Positions 14,663 through 22,965 of a DNA stretch of 36,780 nt are shown piece by piece (position 1 is the first letter of the stretch; each line of letters starts with the position of its first letter). The DNA comes from Rhodospirillaceae bacterium. GTDB taxonomy: Bacteria > Pseudomonadota > Alphaproteobacteria > Azospirillales > Azospirillaceae. The stretch lies in assembly GCA_029267445.1 (NCBI GenBank), contig JAJUIU010000039.1, positions 1 through 36,780 of the forward strand, given 5' to 3'. The notes beneath the pieces were generated by a model. The model did no database searches. It was not told the DNA's origin and was given only the letters and a program-made list of their open reading frames with translations. The position numbers and the translations under genes are program-made.

Positions 14663-14744
14663 CGTCATTCCCGCGGAAGCGGGAACCCATGTTTCCACCA
14701 GCGAGCCCGCTGAAGGATGGGTTCCCGCTTTCGCGGGAATGACG
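14663..14744. repeat. Interspersed palindrome of the GTCATTCCCGC type
   Basis: Arms at 14663-14690 and 14717-14744, each 28 bases, are inverted copies with one mismatch. Each begins or ends CGTCATTCCCGC and contains its own small palindrome (CCCGCGGAAGCGGG or CCCGCTTTCGCGGG). Twenty-six bases separate them. The sequence matches a repeat family widespread between genes in Proteobacteria. It occupies almost the whole gap between the convergent ilvE and moaE genes, where it could also act as a bidirectional transcription stop. Confidence 0.85.
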
Positions 14745-14758
14745 GGTAGAGAGTGCCG

Positions 14759-15214
14759 TCAGCCCCGCTCCCACCGGGCGGCAGCGTCGTCGTCGGTGGA
14801 TTTGGCGTCCACCCAGCGGGGGCCGGCGGGGGTTTCCTCCTGCTTCCAGAAGGGCGCCTTGGTCTTCAGCCAGTCGATCAGGAAGTGGCAGGCCTGGAAC
14901 GCCGCCTCCCGGTGGGCGCTGGCGCAGGCGACCAGCACGATGCGGTCGCCGGGCTCCAGCCGGCCGATGCGGTGGACGATCAGCGTGGCGTCCAGCGGCC
15001 AGCGGCGCCGCGCCTCCGTCTCGATCGCCTCCAGCTGGCGCTCGGTCATGCCGGGGTAATGCTCCAGCGTCATGGCGCCGACGGCGTCGCCGCCCGCCAT
15101 GTCGCGCACCAGCCCGACGAAGCTGGTCAGGCCGCCGATGCGGGTGTTGCCCCGGGTCAGGGCGCCCAGCTCCGCCCCGATGTCGAAATCCTCCCGCTGC
15201 ACCCGGACGGCCAT
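14759..15214 (-). CDS. moaE: Molybdopterin synthase catalytic subunit
   Basis: MoaE (151 aa) forms a heterotetramer with MoaD and transfers two sulfurs to cyclic pyranopterin monophosphate to make molybdopterin. Conserved segments are GGLTSFVGLVRD near 27-38, the ALEHYPGMTE-like motif near 49-57, HRIGRLEPGD near 81-90, and the active-site lysine region KTKAPFWKQE near 117-126. The C-terminus is extended by a charged tail typical of alphaproteobacteria. It lies 23 bases behind moaD and closes the run uvrC-pgsA-moaD-moaE. Confidence 0.95.
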   Translation of the reverse strand: MAVRVQREDFDIGAELGALTRGNTRIGGLTSFVGLVRDMAGGDAVGAMTLEHYPGMTERQLEAIETEARRRWPLDATLIVHRIGRLEPGDRIVLVACASAHREAAFQACHFLIDWLKTKAPFWKQEETPAGPRWVDAKSTDDDAAARWERG

Positions 15215-15237
15215 GGCGGTGTCCCTTCCTGGCGGGG

Positions 15238-15489
15238 TCAGCCGCCGGTGACGGGCGGGAACAGGGCGACCTCGTCCCCCGGCTTCACCGGGTGGTCCAG
15301 CCCCACATACTCCTGGTTCACCGCCACCTTGACGACGGCGAGGTTCGCCAGCGCGTCGGCATAGCCGGGTCCGCGCCCGCGCAGCCAGTCGATCAGCCCG
15401 CCCACGTCGGACACCCCGGCGGGCAGGTCCACGGATTCCTCGGCCGTCCCGATCTTGGTGCGCAGCCAGGCGAAATAGAGCAGCTTCAC
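15238..15489 (-). CDS. moaD: Molybdopterin synthase sulfur-carrier subunit
   Basis: A ubiquitin-like beta-grasp protein of 83 residues ending in the double glycine (FPPVTGG) that is thiocarboxylated by MoeB and donates sulfur within the MoaD/MoaE complex. MKLLYFAWLR begins the first strand and VKPGDEVALFPPVTGG forms the last, both standard. It starts 13 bases after pgsA and precedes moaE. No other molybdenum-cofactor genes are in the window. Confidence 0.95.
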   Translation of the reverse strand: MKLLYFAWLRTKIGTAEESVDLPAGVSDVGGLIDWLRGRGPGYADALANLAVVKVAVNQEYVGLDHPVKPGDEVALFPPVTGG

Positions 15490-15502
15490 GGGAACGATCC
15501 TC

Positions 15503-16105
15503 CTAAGTGCCCACCTGCGTCGAGCCCGAGCGCGGCGGCTTCGCCGCTTCCGGCGCCAGCATGTGGCGCAGACCGGCGCGCAGGTAGTCCCAGCCGGTGA
15601 TCAGCGTCAAGGCGGCGGCGGCCCAGAGGCCGAGTTCGCCGATCAGGCGGACGGGCAGCCAGCCCGGCCCGTCGTCGCCGACGATGAGGAAGCCGATGGC
15701 GACCATCTGCACGGCGGTCTTCCACTTGGCGAGCCGGCTGACCGGCATGCCGACCTGGACGCCGGCGAGGAACTCCCTGAGGCCGGAGACCAGCACCTCG
15801 CGCAGCAGGATGACGACGGCGGGCAACACCACGAGGCCGCTGATCTTGTCCACCGCCACCAGCATCAGCAGCACGGCGGCGACCAGCAGCTTGTCGGCGA
15901 TCGGGTCCAGGAAGCGGCCGATCACGCTCTCCTCCCGCCGGGTGCGGGCGAGGTAGCCGTCGAACCAGTCGGTGATGCCGGCGAGGCTGAAGAGCGCGCA
16001 GCACGCATAGGCGGCCCAGGGGCCGGGGACGTAGAACAGGGCCACGACCGGGGGGATCACCGCGATCCGGCTCAGCGTCAGGATGTTGGGCAGGCTGGTC
16101 AGCAT
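15503..16105 (-). CDS. pgsA: CDP-diacylglycerol-glycerol-3-phosphate 3-phosphatidyltransferase
   Basis: Inner-membrane enzyme making phosphatidylglycerol phosphate, the committed step to phosphatidylglycerol and cardiolipin. The CDP-alcohol phosphotransferase signature D-G-x2-A-R-x8-G-x3-D-x3-D is complete: Asp49, Gly50, Ala53, Arg54, Gly63, Asp67 and Asp71. About five or six hydrophobic helices follow in a protein of normal size (200 aa). The start MLTSLPNILTLSRI is typical of PgsA. Phosphatidylglycerol is also the lipid donor used by Lgt, encoded earlier in the window. Confidence 0.95.
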   Translation of the reverse strand: MLTSLPNILTLSRIAVIPPVVALFYVPGPWAAYACCALFSLAGITDWFDGYLARTRREESVIGRFLDPIADKLLVAAVLLMLVAVDKISGLVVLPAVVILLREVLVSGLREFLAGVQVGMPVSRLAKWKTAVQMVAIGFLIVGDDGPGWLPVRLIGELGLWAAAALTLITGWDYLRAGLRHMLAPEAAKPPRSGSTQVGT

Positions 16106-16186
16106 GACGGTGTAACGGCGCTCCGGTCCCGGTCGGGCACACCCTTCGTCAGAGCCGTGCCGGGGTCAAGGGGGATATGCCCGGCC

Positions 16187-18121
16187 TCACCCGTCCGGAT
16201 GGAAGTGGTCGTAGATGAGCTTGGCCACCGCCTCGCTGATGCCCTCCACGTTGGCGAGGTCCTGGAGGCCGGCGCGGGCCACGGCCTTGGCCGAGCCGAA
16301 ATGGTGCAGAAGGGCCTTCTTGCGCTTCGGCCCGATGCCCTGGATCTCGTCCAGCGGATTGGCGCCGATCGCCTTCTCCCGCCGCGCCCGGTGCGTGCCG
16401 ATGGCGAAACGGTGCGCCTCGTCCCGCAGGCGCTGGAGGAAGTAGAGCACCGGGCTCTTGGCGTCGAGGCCGAAGGGCGGGCGTCCGGGCATGAAGAAGC
16501 GTTCGCGCCCGGCGTCGCGGTCGGGGCCCTTGGCGATGGCGGCCAGCGGCAAATCGTCGATGCCGAGTTCGGCCAGCACCTCCATGGCGACGGTGAGCTG
16601 CCCCTCCCCGCCGTCGATCAGGACGAGGTCGGGCCAGGTGCCCTCCGCCCGCTCCGGGTCCTCCTTGATGGCGCGCTCGAACCGGCGGGTCAGCACCTCC
16701 CGCATCATGGCGTAGTCGTCGCCGGCGGCCTTGGGGTCCTTGATGTTGAACTTGCGGTAGCTGTTCTTCAGGAAGCCCTCCGGCCCGGCGACGATCATGC
16801 CGCCCACCGCGTTGGTGCCCTGGATGTGGGAGTTGTCGTAGACCTCGATCCGCTTCGGCGGCTCCGACAGGCCGAACACGTCGGCCACGCCGGCCAGCAG
16901 CTTCGCCTGGCTGCCGCTTTCGGCGAGGCGCCGGCCGTGCGCCTCCCGCGCGTTGTTGAGCGCGTGGTCGACCACCCGGCGCTTGTCGCCCCGCTGGGGG
17001 GCGTGCAGCTCCACCCGGTGGCCGGCGCGCACCGACAGCGCCTCCTGCAACAGGTCGTGCTCCGCCAGCTCGTGGCTGACCAGCACCAGGGCGGGGGCCG
17101 CCTTGTTCTCGTAGAACTGGGCGACGAAGGCGGCCAGCACCTCCCCCGTCTCCTGGCTCTTGTCGTGGCTGGGAAAGTAGGCGCGGTTGCCGTAGTTCCG
17201 CCCGCCGCGGAAGAAGAAGACCTGGATGCAGGTCAGGCCGCCGTCCTGATGGGCGGCGATCACGTCCGCGTCCTCCAGCCCCGACACGTTGATGTCCTGG
17301 TGGGCCTGGATGGCGGTCAGGGCGCGGATGCGGTCGCGCAGCCGGGCCGCGCGCTCGAACTCCAGATTGTCCGACGCCTCCTGCATGGCGCGGGCGAGGT
17401 CCGCCTGGATGTCGCTGGACCGGCCGCGCAGGAAGTCCGTCGCCTCCTTCACCTGGTCCAGGTACTCGCCCCGGTCCACCCGGCCGACGCAGGGGGCGGT
17501 GCAGCGCTTGATCTGGTACTGCAGGCAGGGGCGGGTGCGGCTGGAGAACACCGTGTCGGAGCAGTTGCGGATCTGGAAGGCGCGCTGGAGCGCCGTCATC
17601 ACGCGGTTGACGCTGCCGGCACTGGCGAAGGGGCCGAAATAGTCGCCCTTGCGGTCCCGGGCGCCGCGATGCTTGGTGAGCTGCGGGAAGTCGTGGTCGG
17701 CCGCGATCAGGATGTGCGGGAAGGTCTTGTCGTCCCGCAGCAGCACGTTGTAGCGCGGCATCAGCCGCTTGATCAGGTTGGACTCCAGGAGCAGCGCCTC
17801 CACCTCCGTGTGGGTGGTGACGAACTCCATGGTCACGGTCTCGCTCACCATGCGCTGAAGCCGGATCGGCAGCTTCGTGGGCATGGTGTAGTTGGCGACG
17901 CGCTTCTTCAGGTTCTTCGCCTTGCCTACATAGAGCACGTCGCCGGCGGCGTTGATCATGCGGTAGACGCCGGGACGGTCGGGCAGGGTGCGCAGATAGC
18001 CCTTGATGGTGTCGACGCCGCGCGCCAGGTCGGGCCTGGCGTTCTCGGGCCGGGCGCGGCCGATTGGGGCCGTCTGACCATCCGGCGCCGGCGCGGTCGG
18101 GTCGGGAAGCGTGTCGTCCAT
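16187..18121 (-). CDS. uvrC: Excinuclease ABC subunit C
   Basis: UvrC makes the 3-prime and 5-prime incisions in nucleotide excision repair with UvrA and UvrB. The 644 residues show, in order, a GIY-YIG nuclease domain (GVYRM at 51-55 and [13 protein letters not shown] at 63-75), the cysteine cluster near 175-215 ([23 protein letters not shown]), a UVR domain near 240-275, the RNase H-like endonuclease ([28 protein letters not shown]) and a C-terminal helix-hairpin-helix pair ([32 protein letters not shown]). The start MDDTLP was preferred because GGGGCG lies four bases before it; an ATG 12 codons upstream is possible. The 40 residues before the nuclease domain are Pro/Ala-rich. Confidence 0.97.
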   Translation of the reverse strand: MDDTLPDPTAPAPDGQTAPIGRARPENARPDLARGVDTIKGYLRTLPDRPGVYRMINAAGDVLYVGKAKNLKKRVANYTMPTKLPIRLQRMVSETVTMEFVTTHTEVEALLLESNLIKRLMPRYNVLLRDDKTFPHILIAADHDFPQLTKHRGARDRKGDYFGPFASAGSVNRVMTALQRAFQIRNCSDTVFSSRTRPCLQYQIKRCTAPCVGRVDRGEYLDQVKEATDFLRGRSSDIQADLARAMQEASDNLEFERAARLRDRIRALTAIQAHQDINVSGLEDADVIAAHQDGGLTCIQVFFFRGGRNYGNRAYFPSHDKSQETGEVLAAFVAQFYENKAAPALVLVSHELAEHDLLQEALSVRAGHRVELHAPQRGDKRRVVDHALNNAREAHGRRLAESGSQAKLLAGVADVFGLSEPPKRIEVYDNSHIQGTNAVGGMIVAGPEGFLKNSYRKFNIKDPKAAGDDYAMMREVLTRRFERAIKEDPERAEGTWPDLVLIDGGEGQLTVAMEVLAELGIDDLPLAAIAKGPDRDAGRERFFMPGRPPFGLDAKSPVLYFLQRLRDEAHRFAIGTHRARREKAIGANPLDEIQGIGPKRKKALLHHFGSAKAVARAGLQDLANVEGISEAVAKLIYDHFHPDG

Positions 18122-18596
18122 GACGCCCCATGTGGCCGATCCGGCGGCGCCGGTCAATCGCCGGCCGCGCGGGACCGATGCCGCGGGTGGGTCGAATCGA
18201 GAGGGTGTACCCCGTTTGATCCGCAGCCCCCGCAGTCATCCACGATTCCTGTGGATAAGTCTCGGGACAACTGGCGCCCCCGCTTGTGGGAGGTGAGGCG
18301 GCCCAAGGCTTTCACGTGGTTGCACAGATTTTAGGCAATTCAATAAGGACCATTGAATTCATTGACGTTTTTCTGTGTCAAGGGGTCACCATTCTGTCAC
18401 CTGCTGGATTTTCCGCCTTGACACGCCTGCGAGGCCGGGGCAGGCGCTACCCGAAAGTGATATGTGCAAAACTTTCCGGCCGTTCGCCTCGCCCCGGCGC
18501 CGGGAGCGCCCGCGCGGGCCGCCCGGACCCCTTCGCGCGGCGTAACCCTTCGGATTCCCTTAACCATGTCCGGGGCCGCCGGTCGTCGGCAGCCGC
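18122..18596. other. 475-bp gene-free spacer with DnaA-box-like and palindromic sequences
   Basis: No reading frame with a ribosome-binding site was found. The spacer holds a perfect DnaA-box consensus on the minus strand (TGTGGATAA, 18250-18258) and a second box fitting TGTGNAWAA (TGTGCAAAA, 18463-18471). A palindrome AATTCAAT-N7-ATTGAATT spans 18337-18359, TTGAC-N10-GTCAA spans 18362-18381, and GTCACC occurs twice 11 bases apart (18385, 18396). GANTC occurs at 18194, 18244 and 18553. The stretch 18320-18420 is clearly AT-richer than its surroundings. It could be the long uvrC leader, a regulatory hub or, less likely, a replication origin. This is description with inference only. Confidence 0.5.
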
Positions 18597-19346
18597 TCAG
18601 CCTGCGGGCTGCGCCCAGCCCAGATGCTCCCCACCGTCCAGCGCCAGCATCTGGCCTGTCATGCTGGGCGTGGCCAGGATGAAGCGCACGGCCGCCGCGA
18701 CCTCGTCGCCTTCGACGGGACGGCGCAGCGGCCTGTCCTCCGGCGCCGGGCCAGGCTGGCCGTCCGGCCGGGGCGGGCGGAACTCCGCCCCCGGACCGAT
18801 GCCGTTGACCCTGACGCGCGGCGCCAGCGCGAGCGCCAGCGTGCGCGTCAGGGTCCAGAGCCCGGCCTTGCTGAGGGTGTAGCTGAGATAGTGGGGCGTC
18901 AGGTTCAGCACGCGCTGGTCCAGCACGTTGATGACCGAGCCGTTCTCCCCCTGCGGGAGCTGGGCGGCGAAGCGCTGGATCAGCACGAAGGGGGCGCGCA
19001 GGTTGGTCTCAAGATGGCGGTCCCAGCTTTCGCGGTCGGCCGTGGCGACGGTGTCGTCGGCGAACTCCGCGGCCGCGTTCACCAGCAGCGTCAGGTGGCC
19101 GACCTTGCGGCAGGCGGCCGGCACCAGGGCCTCCACCTCCTCCTCGCGGGAGAGGTTGGTCTGGAACGCCTCCGCCCGGCCGCCATCGCGGCGGATGGCG
19201 GCGACCACCTCGTCCGCCTCGGCCTTGCGGTGGAAGTACTGGATGGCGACGTTCCAGCCATGGGCGGCGAGGTCGAGCGCGATCGTCCGCCCGACCCCCT
19301 TGGCGCCGCCCGTGACCAGCGCCGCCTTCTTGGTGATGACCGTCAT
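18597..19346 (-). CDS. SDR oxidoreductase resembling pteridine reductase (FolM/PTR1)
   Basis: A classical short-chain dehydrogenase of 249 residues. The dinucleotide loop is VTGGAKGVGR (11-20) and the structural Asn-Ala region is LLVNAAAEF (88-95). The catalytic trio reads Asp143, Tyr156 and Lys160 (INVLDQRV... HYLSYTLSK). An Asp replaces the usual Ser, with 13 residues between Asp and Tyr, as in Leishmania pteridine reductase PTR1 (Asp181-Tyr194-Lys198), which points to a dihydropteridine/dihydromonapterin substrate. It lies upstream of uvrC-pgsA-moaD-moaE on the same strand but separated by a 475-base spacer. SDR assignment is firm, substrate tentative. Confidence 0.88.
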   Translation of the reverse strand: MTVITKKAALVTGGAKGVGRTIALDLAAHGWNVAIQYFHRKAEADEVVAAIRRDGGRAEAFQTNLSREEEVEALVPAACRKVGHLTLLVNAAAEFADDTVATADRESWDRHLETNLRAPFVLIQRFAAQLPQGENGSVINVLDQRVLNLTPHYLSYTLSKAGLWTLTRTLALALAPRVRVNGIGPGAEFRPPRPDGQPGPAPEDRPLRRPVEGDEVAAAVRFILATPSMTGQMLALDGGEHLGWAQPAG

Positions 19347-19480
19347 GATCCCGCCCGTCCCCGCCTGTCCCGATCCGGCCCCGCTTCAATGGGTGCGGGC
19401 GGACTCTATCCCGGAGACGGGCGGGGGCAAGTGCGCTGGATCAGTCGCGTCGCGGGAACCACCAGGGTCGCCGGTGCGGC

Positions 19481-20128
19481 TCAGCTGCCCGGCGCGTCGG
19501 CGGGTGGGGGCCATTTGACGGCGGCGTCGCCCCAGAGCTGTTCCAGCCGCGCGTCCCGGCCGCAGCCCCAGCGGTAGTACTGGTACTTGAGGCTGTTCCG
19601 CTTGTAGTAGTCCTGGTGGTATTCCTCTGCCGGGGTGAAGCCCGACAGCTTCAGCGGCTCCACCACGGTGGCGACCTCCCGGCCCAGCACCTTCTCGATC
19701 GTCTCCTTGCCGGCGTTGGCGGCGGCGAGCTGGGACGGCGAGGTGGCGTAGATGGCCGTGGTGTAGCTCTCCCCCTTGTCGCAGAACTGCCCCCTCGCAT
19801 CGAGCGGGTCCACCGTGCGCCAGAAATAGCTGACGAGCTGGGGATAGCTGACGGTGGCCGGGTCGTAGACGATCTTGACCACCTCGCGATGGCCGGTGCC
19901 GCCGGCGGTCACGTCCTCGTAGGTGGGGTTGCGGGTGTGCCCGCCGGCATAGCCGGACACGGTCTCCAGCACGCCCGGCACCTTGTCGAAATCGCTTTCC
20001 ACGCACCAGAAGCATCCGCCGGCGAAGATCGCGGTCTCCGTCGCGGCGGGCTTCTCCTGGGCGAGGGCCCCGGCGGCCGACAGGATCAGGGCGGCGCCGA
20101 CGACGGCGCCCTGGATGAGCTTGCGCAT
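19481..20128 (-). CDS. msrA: Peptide-methionine (S)-S-oxide reductase, exported
   Basis: Reduces S-methionine sulfoxide in proteins. The catalytic cysteine is Cys39 in the GGCFWC motif (residues 37-42), followed by GYAGG, GHREVVKIVYDP and EEYHQDYY, all typical. It is preceded by a Sec signal peptide (MRKLIQGAVVGAALILSAAGALA, cleavage near ALA-Q), so it should act in the periplasm. Recycling cysteines near the C-terminus include WGCGRD. The ribosome-binding site GAGGAGG overlaps the msrB stop 10 bases upstream, indicating an msrB-msrA operon. Confidence 0.95.
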   Translation of the reverse strand: MRKLIQGAVVGAALILSAAGALAQEKPAATETAIFAGGCFWCVESDFDKVPGVLETVSGYAGGHTRNPTYEDVTAGGTGHREVVKIVYDPATVSYPQLVSYFWRTVDPLDARGQFCDKGESYTTAIYATSPSQLAAANAGKETIEKVLGREVATVVEPLKLSGFTPAEEYHQDYYKRNSLKYQYYRWGCGRDARLEQLWGDAAVKWPPPADAPGS

Positions 20129-20138
20129 CGTGTCCTCC

Positions 20139-20678
20139 TCAGGCGCCGGAACCGGCGGCGGGCTTGGCGCCCGGCTTGAAGGTCATGGCCACACCGTTCA
20201 TGCAGTAGCGCAGCCCGGTCGGCGGCGGCCCATCCTCGAACACATGGCCCAGATGGCCGCCGCAGTTGGCGCAGTGCACCTCCACCCGGACCATGAAGAA
20301 GCTGCGGTCCTCGGCCGTGCCGATGGCGTCCGGCAGATGGTCCCAGAAGCTGGGCCACCCGGTGCCGCTGTCGTACTTGGTCGCGGCGTCGAACAGCGGG
20401 TGGTCGCAGCCGGCGCAGTGGAACAGCCCCGGGCCCTTCACGGTGTTCAACGGGCTGGTGAAGGCCCGCTCCGTCCCGTGGCCGCGCAGGACGCGGTAGG
20501 CCTCCGGCGACAGGCGCCGCGCCCACTCTTGCTCCGGCAGGGTGAAGGGAAAGGTCTTCGCCCCGGCCTGCGCCCCGGCCTGCGCGCCGGACGCGGCGGC
20601 GGCGTCGCGCGCGGCCTTGGCGCCGAAGGCGGCCGCCCCGAGCCCCGCAAGCCCGCCCAACAGGGTCCGTCTCGTCAT
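20139..20678 (-). CDS. msrB: Peptide-methionine (R)-S-oxide reductase, probably Tat-exported
   Basis: Reduces the R epimer of methionine sulfoxide, complementing MsrA. Zinc-binding CxxC pairs are at 88-91 and 136-139, and the catalytic Cys159 is in LRYCMNG. GTGWPSFW at 105-112 is also typical. The N-terminus is MTRRTLLGGLAGLGAAAFG, a twin-arginine plus hydrophobic stretch followed by an Ala-rich linker, suggesting Tat export of the folded zinc protein. I placed the start at the third of three closely spaced candidates because the perfect AGGAGG lies nine bases before it; the ATG at 20687 directly abuts AGGAGG and is too close. First gene of msrB-msrA. Confidence 0.93.
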   Translation of the reverse strand: MTRRTLLGGLAGLGAAAFGAKAARDAAAASGAQAGAQAGAKTFPFTLPEQEWARRLSPEAYRVLRGHGTERAFTSPLNTVKGPGLFHCAGCDHPLFDAATKYDSGTGWPSFWDHLPDAIGTAEDRSFFMVRVEVHCANCGGHLGHVFEDGPPPTGLRYCMNGVAMTFKPGAKPAAGSGA

Positions 20679-20854
20679 CACGCGCATCCTCCTCGTCTCG
20701 TCACCGTGTGGTCGGTCGGATGCCCCACAATCTGGTCATCGGGAACGCCGTTGGCGAATCACGAGCGCCGCCGGACCCGTCACGAAGGCGTGAGGACGCG
20801 ACAACGCGGCGCGCGCGCCTGTTGCAGAGGCCTGCATAGGAGGGAAGGACGCCG

Positions 20855-21277
20855 ATGGACACGCTTGCCGACCGCCTGCCGCCGACCCGCCACCGGGTGC
20901 GGGACCATTCGCCGGAACCGATCAACCGGGCGCGCGACGCGGAGATCGACCGGCGGATCGAGCGCTACCGCGACCTCGACCCCTGCGCCATCGACTGGCG
21001 CCTGGAGGAGCTGGACCGGGAATGGGACATGGAGCGGACGCTGGAGGCGAACGCGGCCAGCCTGACGCTGATCGGCCTCGCGCTGACGGCGGCGGTCGAC
21101 CGCCGGTTCCTGGTCATGCCCATGGTGGTGCAGGGCTTCCTGCTGCAGCACGCGCTGCAGGGCTGGTGCCCGCCGGTGCCGCTGTTCCGCCGCCTGGGCG
21201 TGCGCACCATGGACGAGATCGAGCGGGAACGGGCGGCACTGCTGGCCCTCAGGGGCGACTTCGACCACCTGGGCTGA
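20855..21277 (+). CDS. DUF2892/YgaP-like small membrane protein
   Basis: A 140-residue protein. The first 60 residues are charged and probably cytosolic (DAEIDRRIERYRDLDP), followed by two hydrophobic segments (about 68-80 and 84-104) and then GWCPPVPLFRRLGVRT. This ending resembles the GWCPLY...LG..T motif of DUF2892 (inner membrane YgaP-type) domains. The function of such domains is unknown. The ribosome-binding site GGAGGGAAGG supports the start. It lies 106 bases upstream of the potassium transporter gene on the same strand; co-transcription is possible. Confidence 0.72.
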   Translation: MDTLADRLPPTRHRVRDHSPEPINRARDAEIDRRIERYRDLDPCAIDWRLEELDREWDMERTLEANAASLTLIGLALTAAVDRRFLVMPMVVQGFLLQHALQGWCPPVPLFRRLGVRTMDEIERERAALLALRGDFDHLG

Positions 21278-21383
21278 GGCCCGCGCGGCGCGAGAAGATT
21301 CCGACTGTCCGGCCGGGCTGAAAGGGGTAAGTTAGGCGCCGTTCCGCCGGCCCCTCGGGCGCGGCCCAGTGCGCGCGGGTATC

Positions 21384-22838
21384 ATGGCCGTCCTGGACGT
21401 CAGGCCGATCTTCTTCATCATCGGATATCTGCTGTTGGTCCTGGCGGGGGCGATGCTGGTCCCCATGCTGGCGGACCTCGCCGCGGATAACGAGGACTGG
21501 CAGGTCTTCGCGGTGTCGTCGGCGCTGACGCTGTTCTTCAGCGTGCTGCTGATCCTGACGAACCGGCAGACCGGGGTGGTGCTGACCCTGCGGCAGACCT
21601 TCGTGCTGACCAGCCTCGCCTGGATCGTGGTCTGCCTGTTCTCCTCCCTGCCGTTCATGCTGTCGTCGCTGCGGCTGGGCTTCGCCGACGGCTTCTTCGA
21701 GGCCATGAGCGGGCTGACCACCACGGGGTCCACCGTGATCATCGGGCTGTCGGAGCTGCCGCCGGGCATCCTGCTCTGGCGCTCCCTGCTGCAATGGCTG
21801 GGCGGCATCGGCATCGTCGGCATGGGCATCGTCATCCTGCCGTTCCTGCGCGTCGGCGGGATGCAGCTGTTCCGGTCGGAATCCTCCGACAAGTCGGACA
21901 AGGTGGTGCCCCGGGCGGCAGACCTCGCGCTGGCCTTCGGCTGGATCTATCTCGGCATGACGGTGGCCTGCGCCATCCTGCTGGGCCTGTCGGGCATGGG
22001 GACGTTCGACGCCATCTGCCACGCCATGACGGCGGTCTCCACCGGCGGGTTCTCCACCCAGGACGCCAGCATCGGGTACTGGCAGCAGCCGGCGGTCCAC
22101 TGGGTGCTGATCGTCTTCATGCTGCTGGGGAGCCTGCCCTTCGTCCGCTACATCAGCCTGGTGCGCGGCGAGACGACGCCCCTGCTGCGGGACAGCCAGG
22201 TGCGTCTGTTCCTGCTCTTCATCCTGGCCGTCTCGCTCGCCCTCGCCGTCTATCTCGGCGTGACCACGGACACGCCGGCGATGGAGTCGCTGCGCCTCGC
22301 CACCTTCAACGTCGTCTCGGTGATCAGCACCACGGGCTACGCCTCGGCCGACTACTCCACCTGGGGCCCGCCCGCCGTGGCCCTGTTCTTCGTGCTGCTG
22401 TTCACGGGCGGCTGCACCGGATCGACCACGGGTGGCGTGAAGATGCTGCGGTACGAGATCCTGTGGCTGGCCCTGCGCACCCAGATGACGCGGCTGTTCA
22501 GCCCGCGCCGGGTGATGCCGCTCAGCTACAACGGCAAGCCGGTGGACGCCGACGTCATCATCTCGGTGATGAGCTTCCTCGCCCTCTATCTCGGCATCAC
22601 CTTCCTGTTCTCGATCCTGGTCGCGATGACGGGGCTGGACCTCGTGACGTCGGTGACGGGCGTGGCCCAGGCGCTGGGCAATGTGGGGCCGGGGCTGGGG
22701 CCGGTGATCGGCCCTGCGGGCAACTTCCGGCCGCTAGAGGACGAGGCGAAGTGGCTTCTGTCGCTGGCGATGCTGCTGGGCCGGCTGGAGCTGTTCACCC
22801 TTCTGGTGATGCTGAGCCCATCCTTCTGGCGGACCTGA
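21384..22838 (+). CDS. trkH: TrkH-family potassium uptake protein
   Basis: Membrane subunit of the Trk/Ktr potassium uptake system, gated by a cytosolic TrkA/KtrA partner that is not encoded nearby. The 484 residues hold about ten hydrophobic helices. The four P-loop filter segments are visible: MSGLTTTGSTVI, MTAVSTGGFSTQD, VSVISTTGYASADY and GGCTGSTTGGVKMLR, the last followed by the conserved Lys-x-x-Arg. LGNVGPGLG near the C-terminus is also typical. The ATG was preferred over an in-frame GTG five codons upstream because MAVLDVRPIFFIIGY matches the family start; neither has a strong ribosome-binding site. Confidence 0.95.
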   Translation: MAVLDVRPIFFIIGYLLLVLAGAMLVPMLADLAADNEDWQVFAVSSALTLFFSVLLILTNRQTGVVLTLRQTFVLTSLAWIVVCLFSSLPFMLSSLRLGFADGFFEAMSGLTTTGSTVIIGLSELPPGILLWRSLLQWLGGIGIVGMGIVILPFLRVGGMQLFRSESSDKSDKVVPRAADLALAFGWIYLGMTVACAILLGLSGMGTFDAICHAMTAVSTGGFSTQDASIGYWQQPAVHWVLIVFMLLGSLPFVRYISLVRGETTPLLRDSQVRLFLLFILAVSLALAVYLGVTTDTPAMESLRLATFNVVSVISTTGYASADYSTWGPPAVALFFVLLFTGGCTGSTTGGVKMLRYEILWLALRTQMTRLFSPRRVMPLSYNGKPVDADVIISVMSFLALYLGITFLFSILVAMTGLDLVTSVTGVAQALGNVGPGLGPVIGPAGNFRPLEDEAKWLLSLAMLLGRLELFTLLVMLSPSFWRT

Positions 22839-22965
22839 GATCATCCGTAAGCACCGGCCGCCCGAAACAATTGAAACACCGGCCGACATAATCGAGATAC
22901 ACGCGTCTGCTTCAGTCTCCACCGCGGCCGGGGCAGAAGGTCCCGGCGCGGGAAGGAGACCCGTC

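Noticed and set aside
15563-18334. Open frame of 923 codons on the plus strand
   Set aside because: It is antisense to pgsA and uvrC, both certain genes; the composition is a mirror of their codon bias and no ribosome-binding site or domain is present.
18122-18596. Firm call of a chromosomal replication origin
   Set aside because: Only one perfect and one relaxed DnaA box were found, with no dnaA, hemE or parAB nearby and no strand-wide change in gene direction, so it is kept only as a possibility.
22853-22894. Repeated CACCGGCCG after trkH as a terminator
   Set aside because: The two copies are direct repeats that pair only through the self-complementary CGGCCG, with a long loop and no T run.
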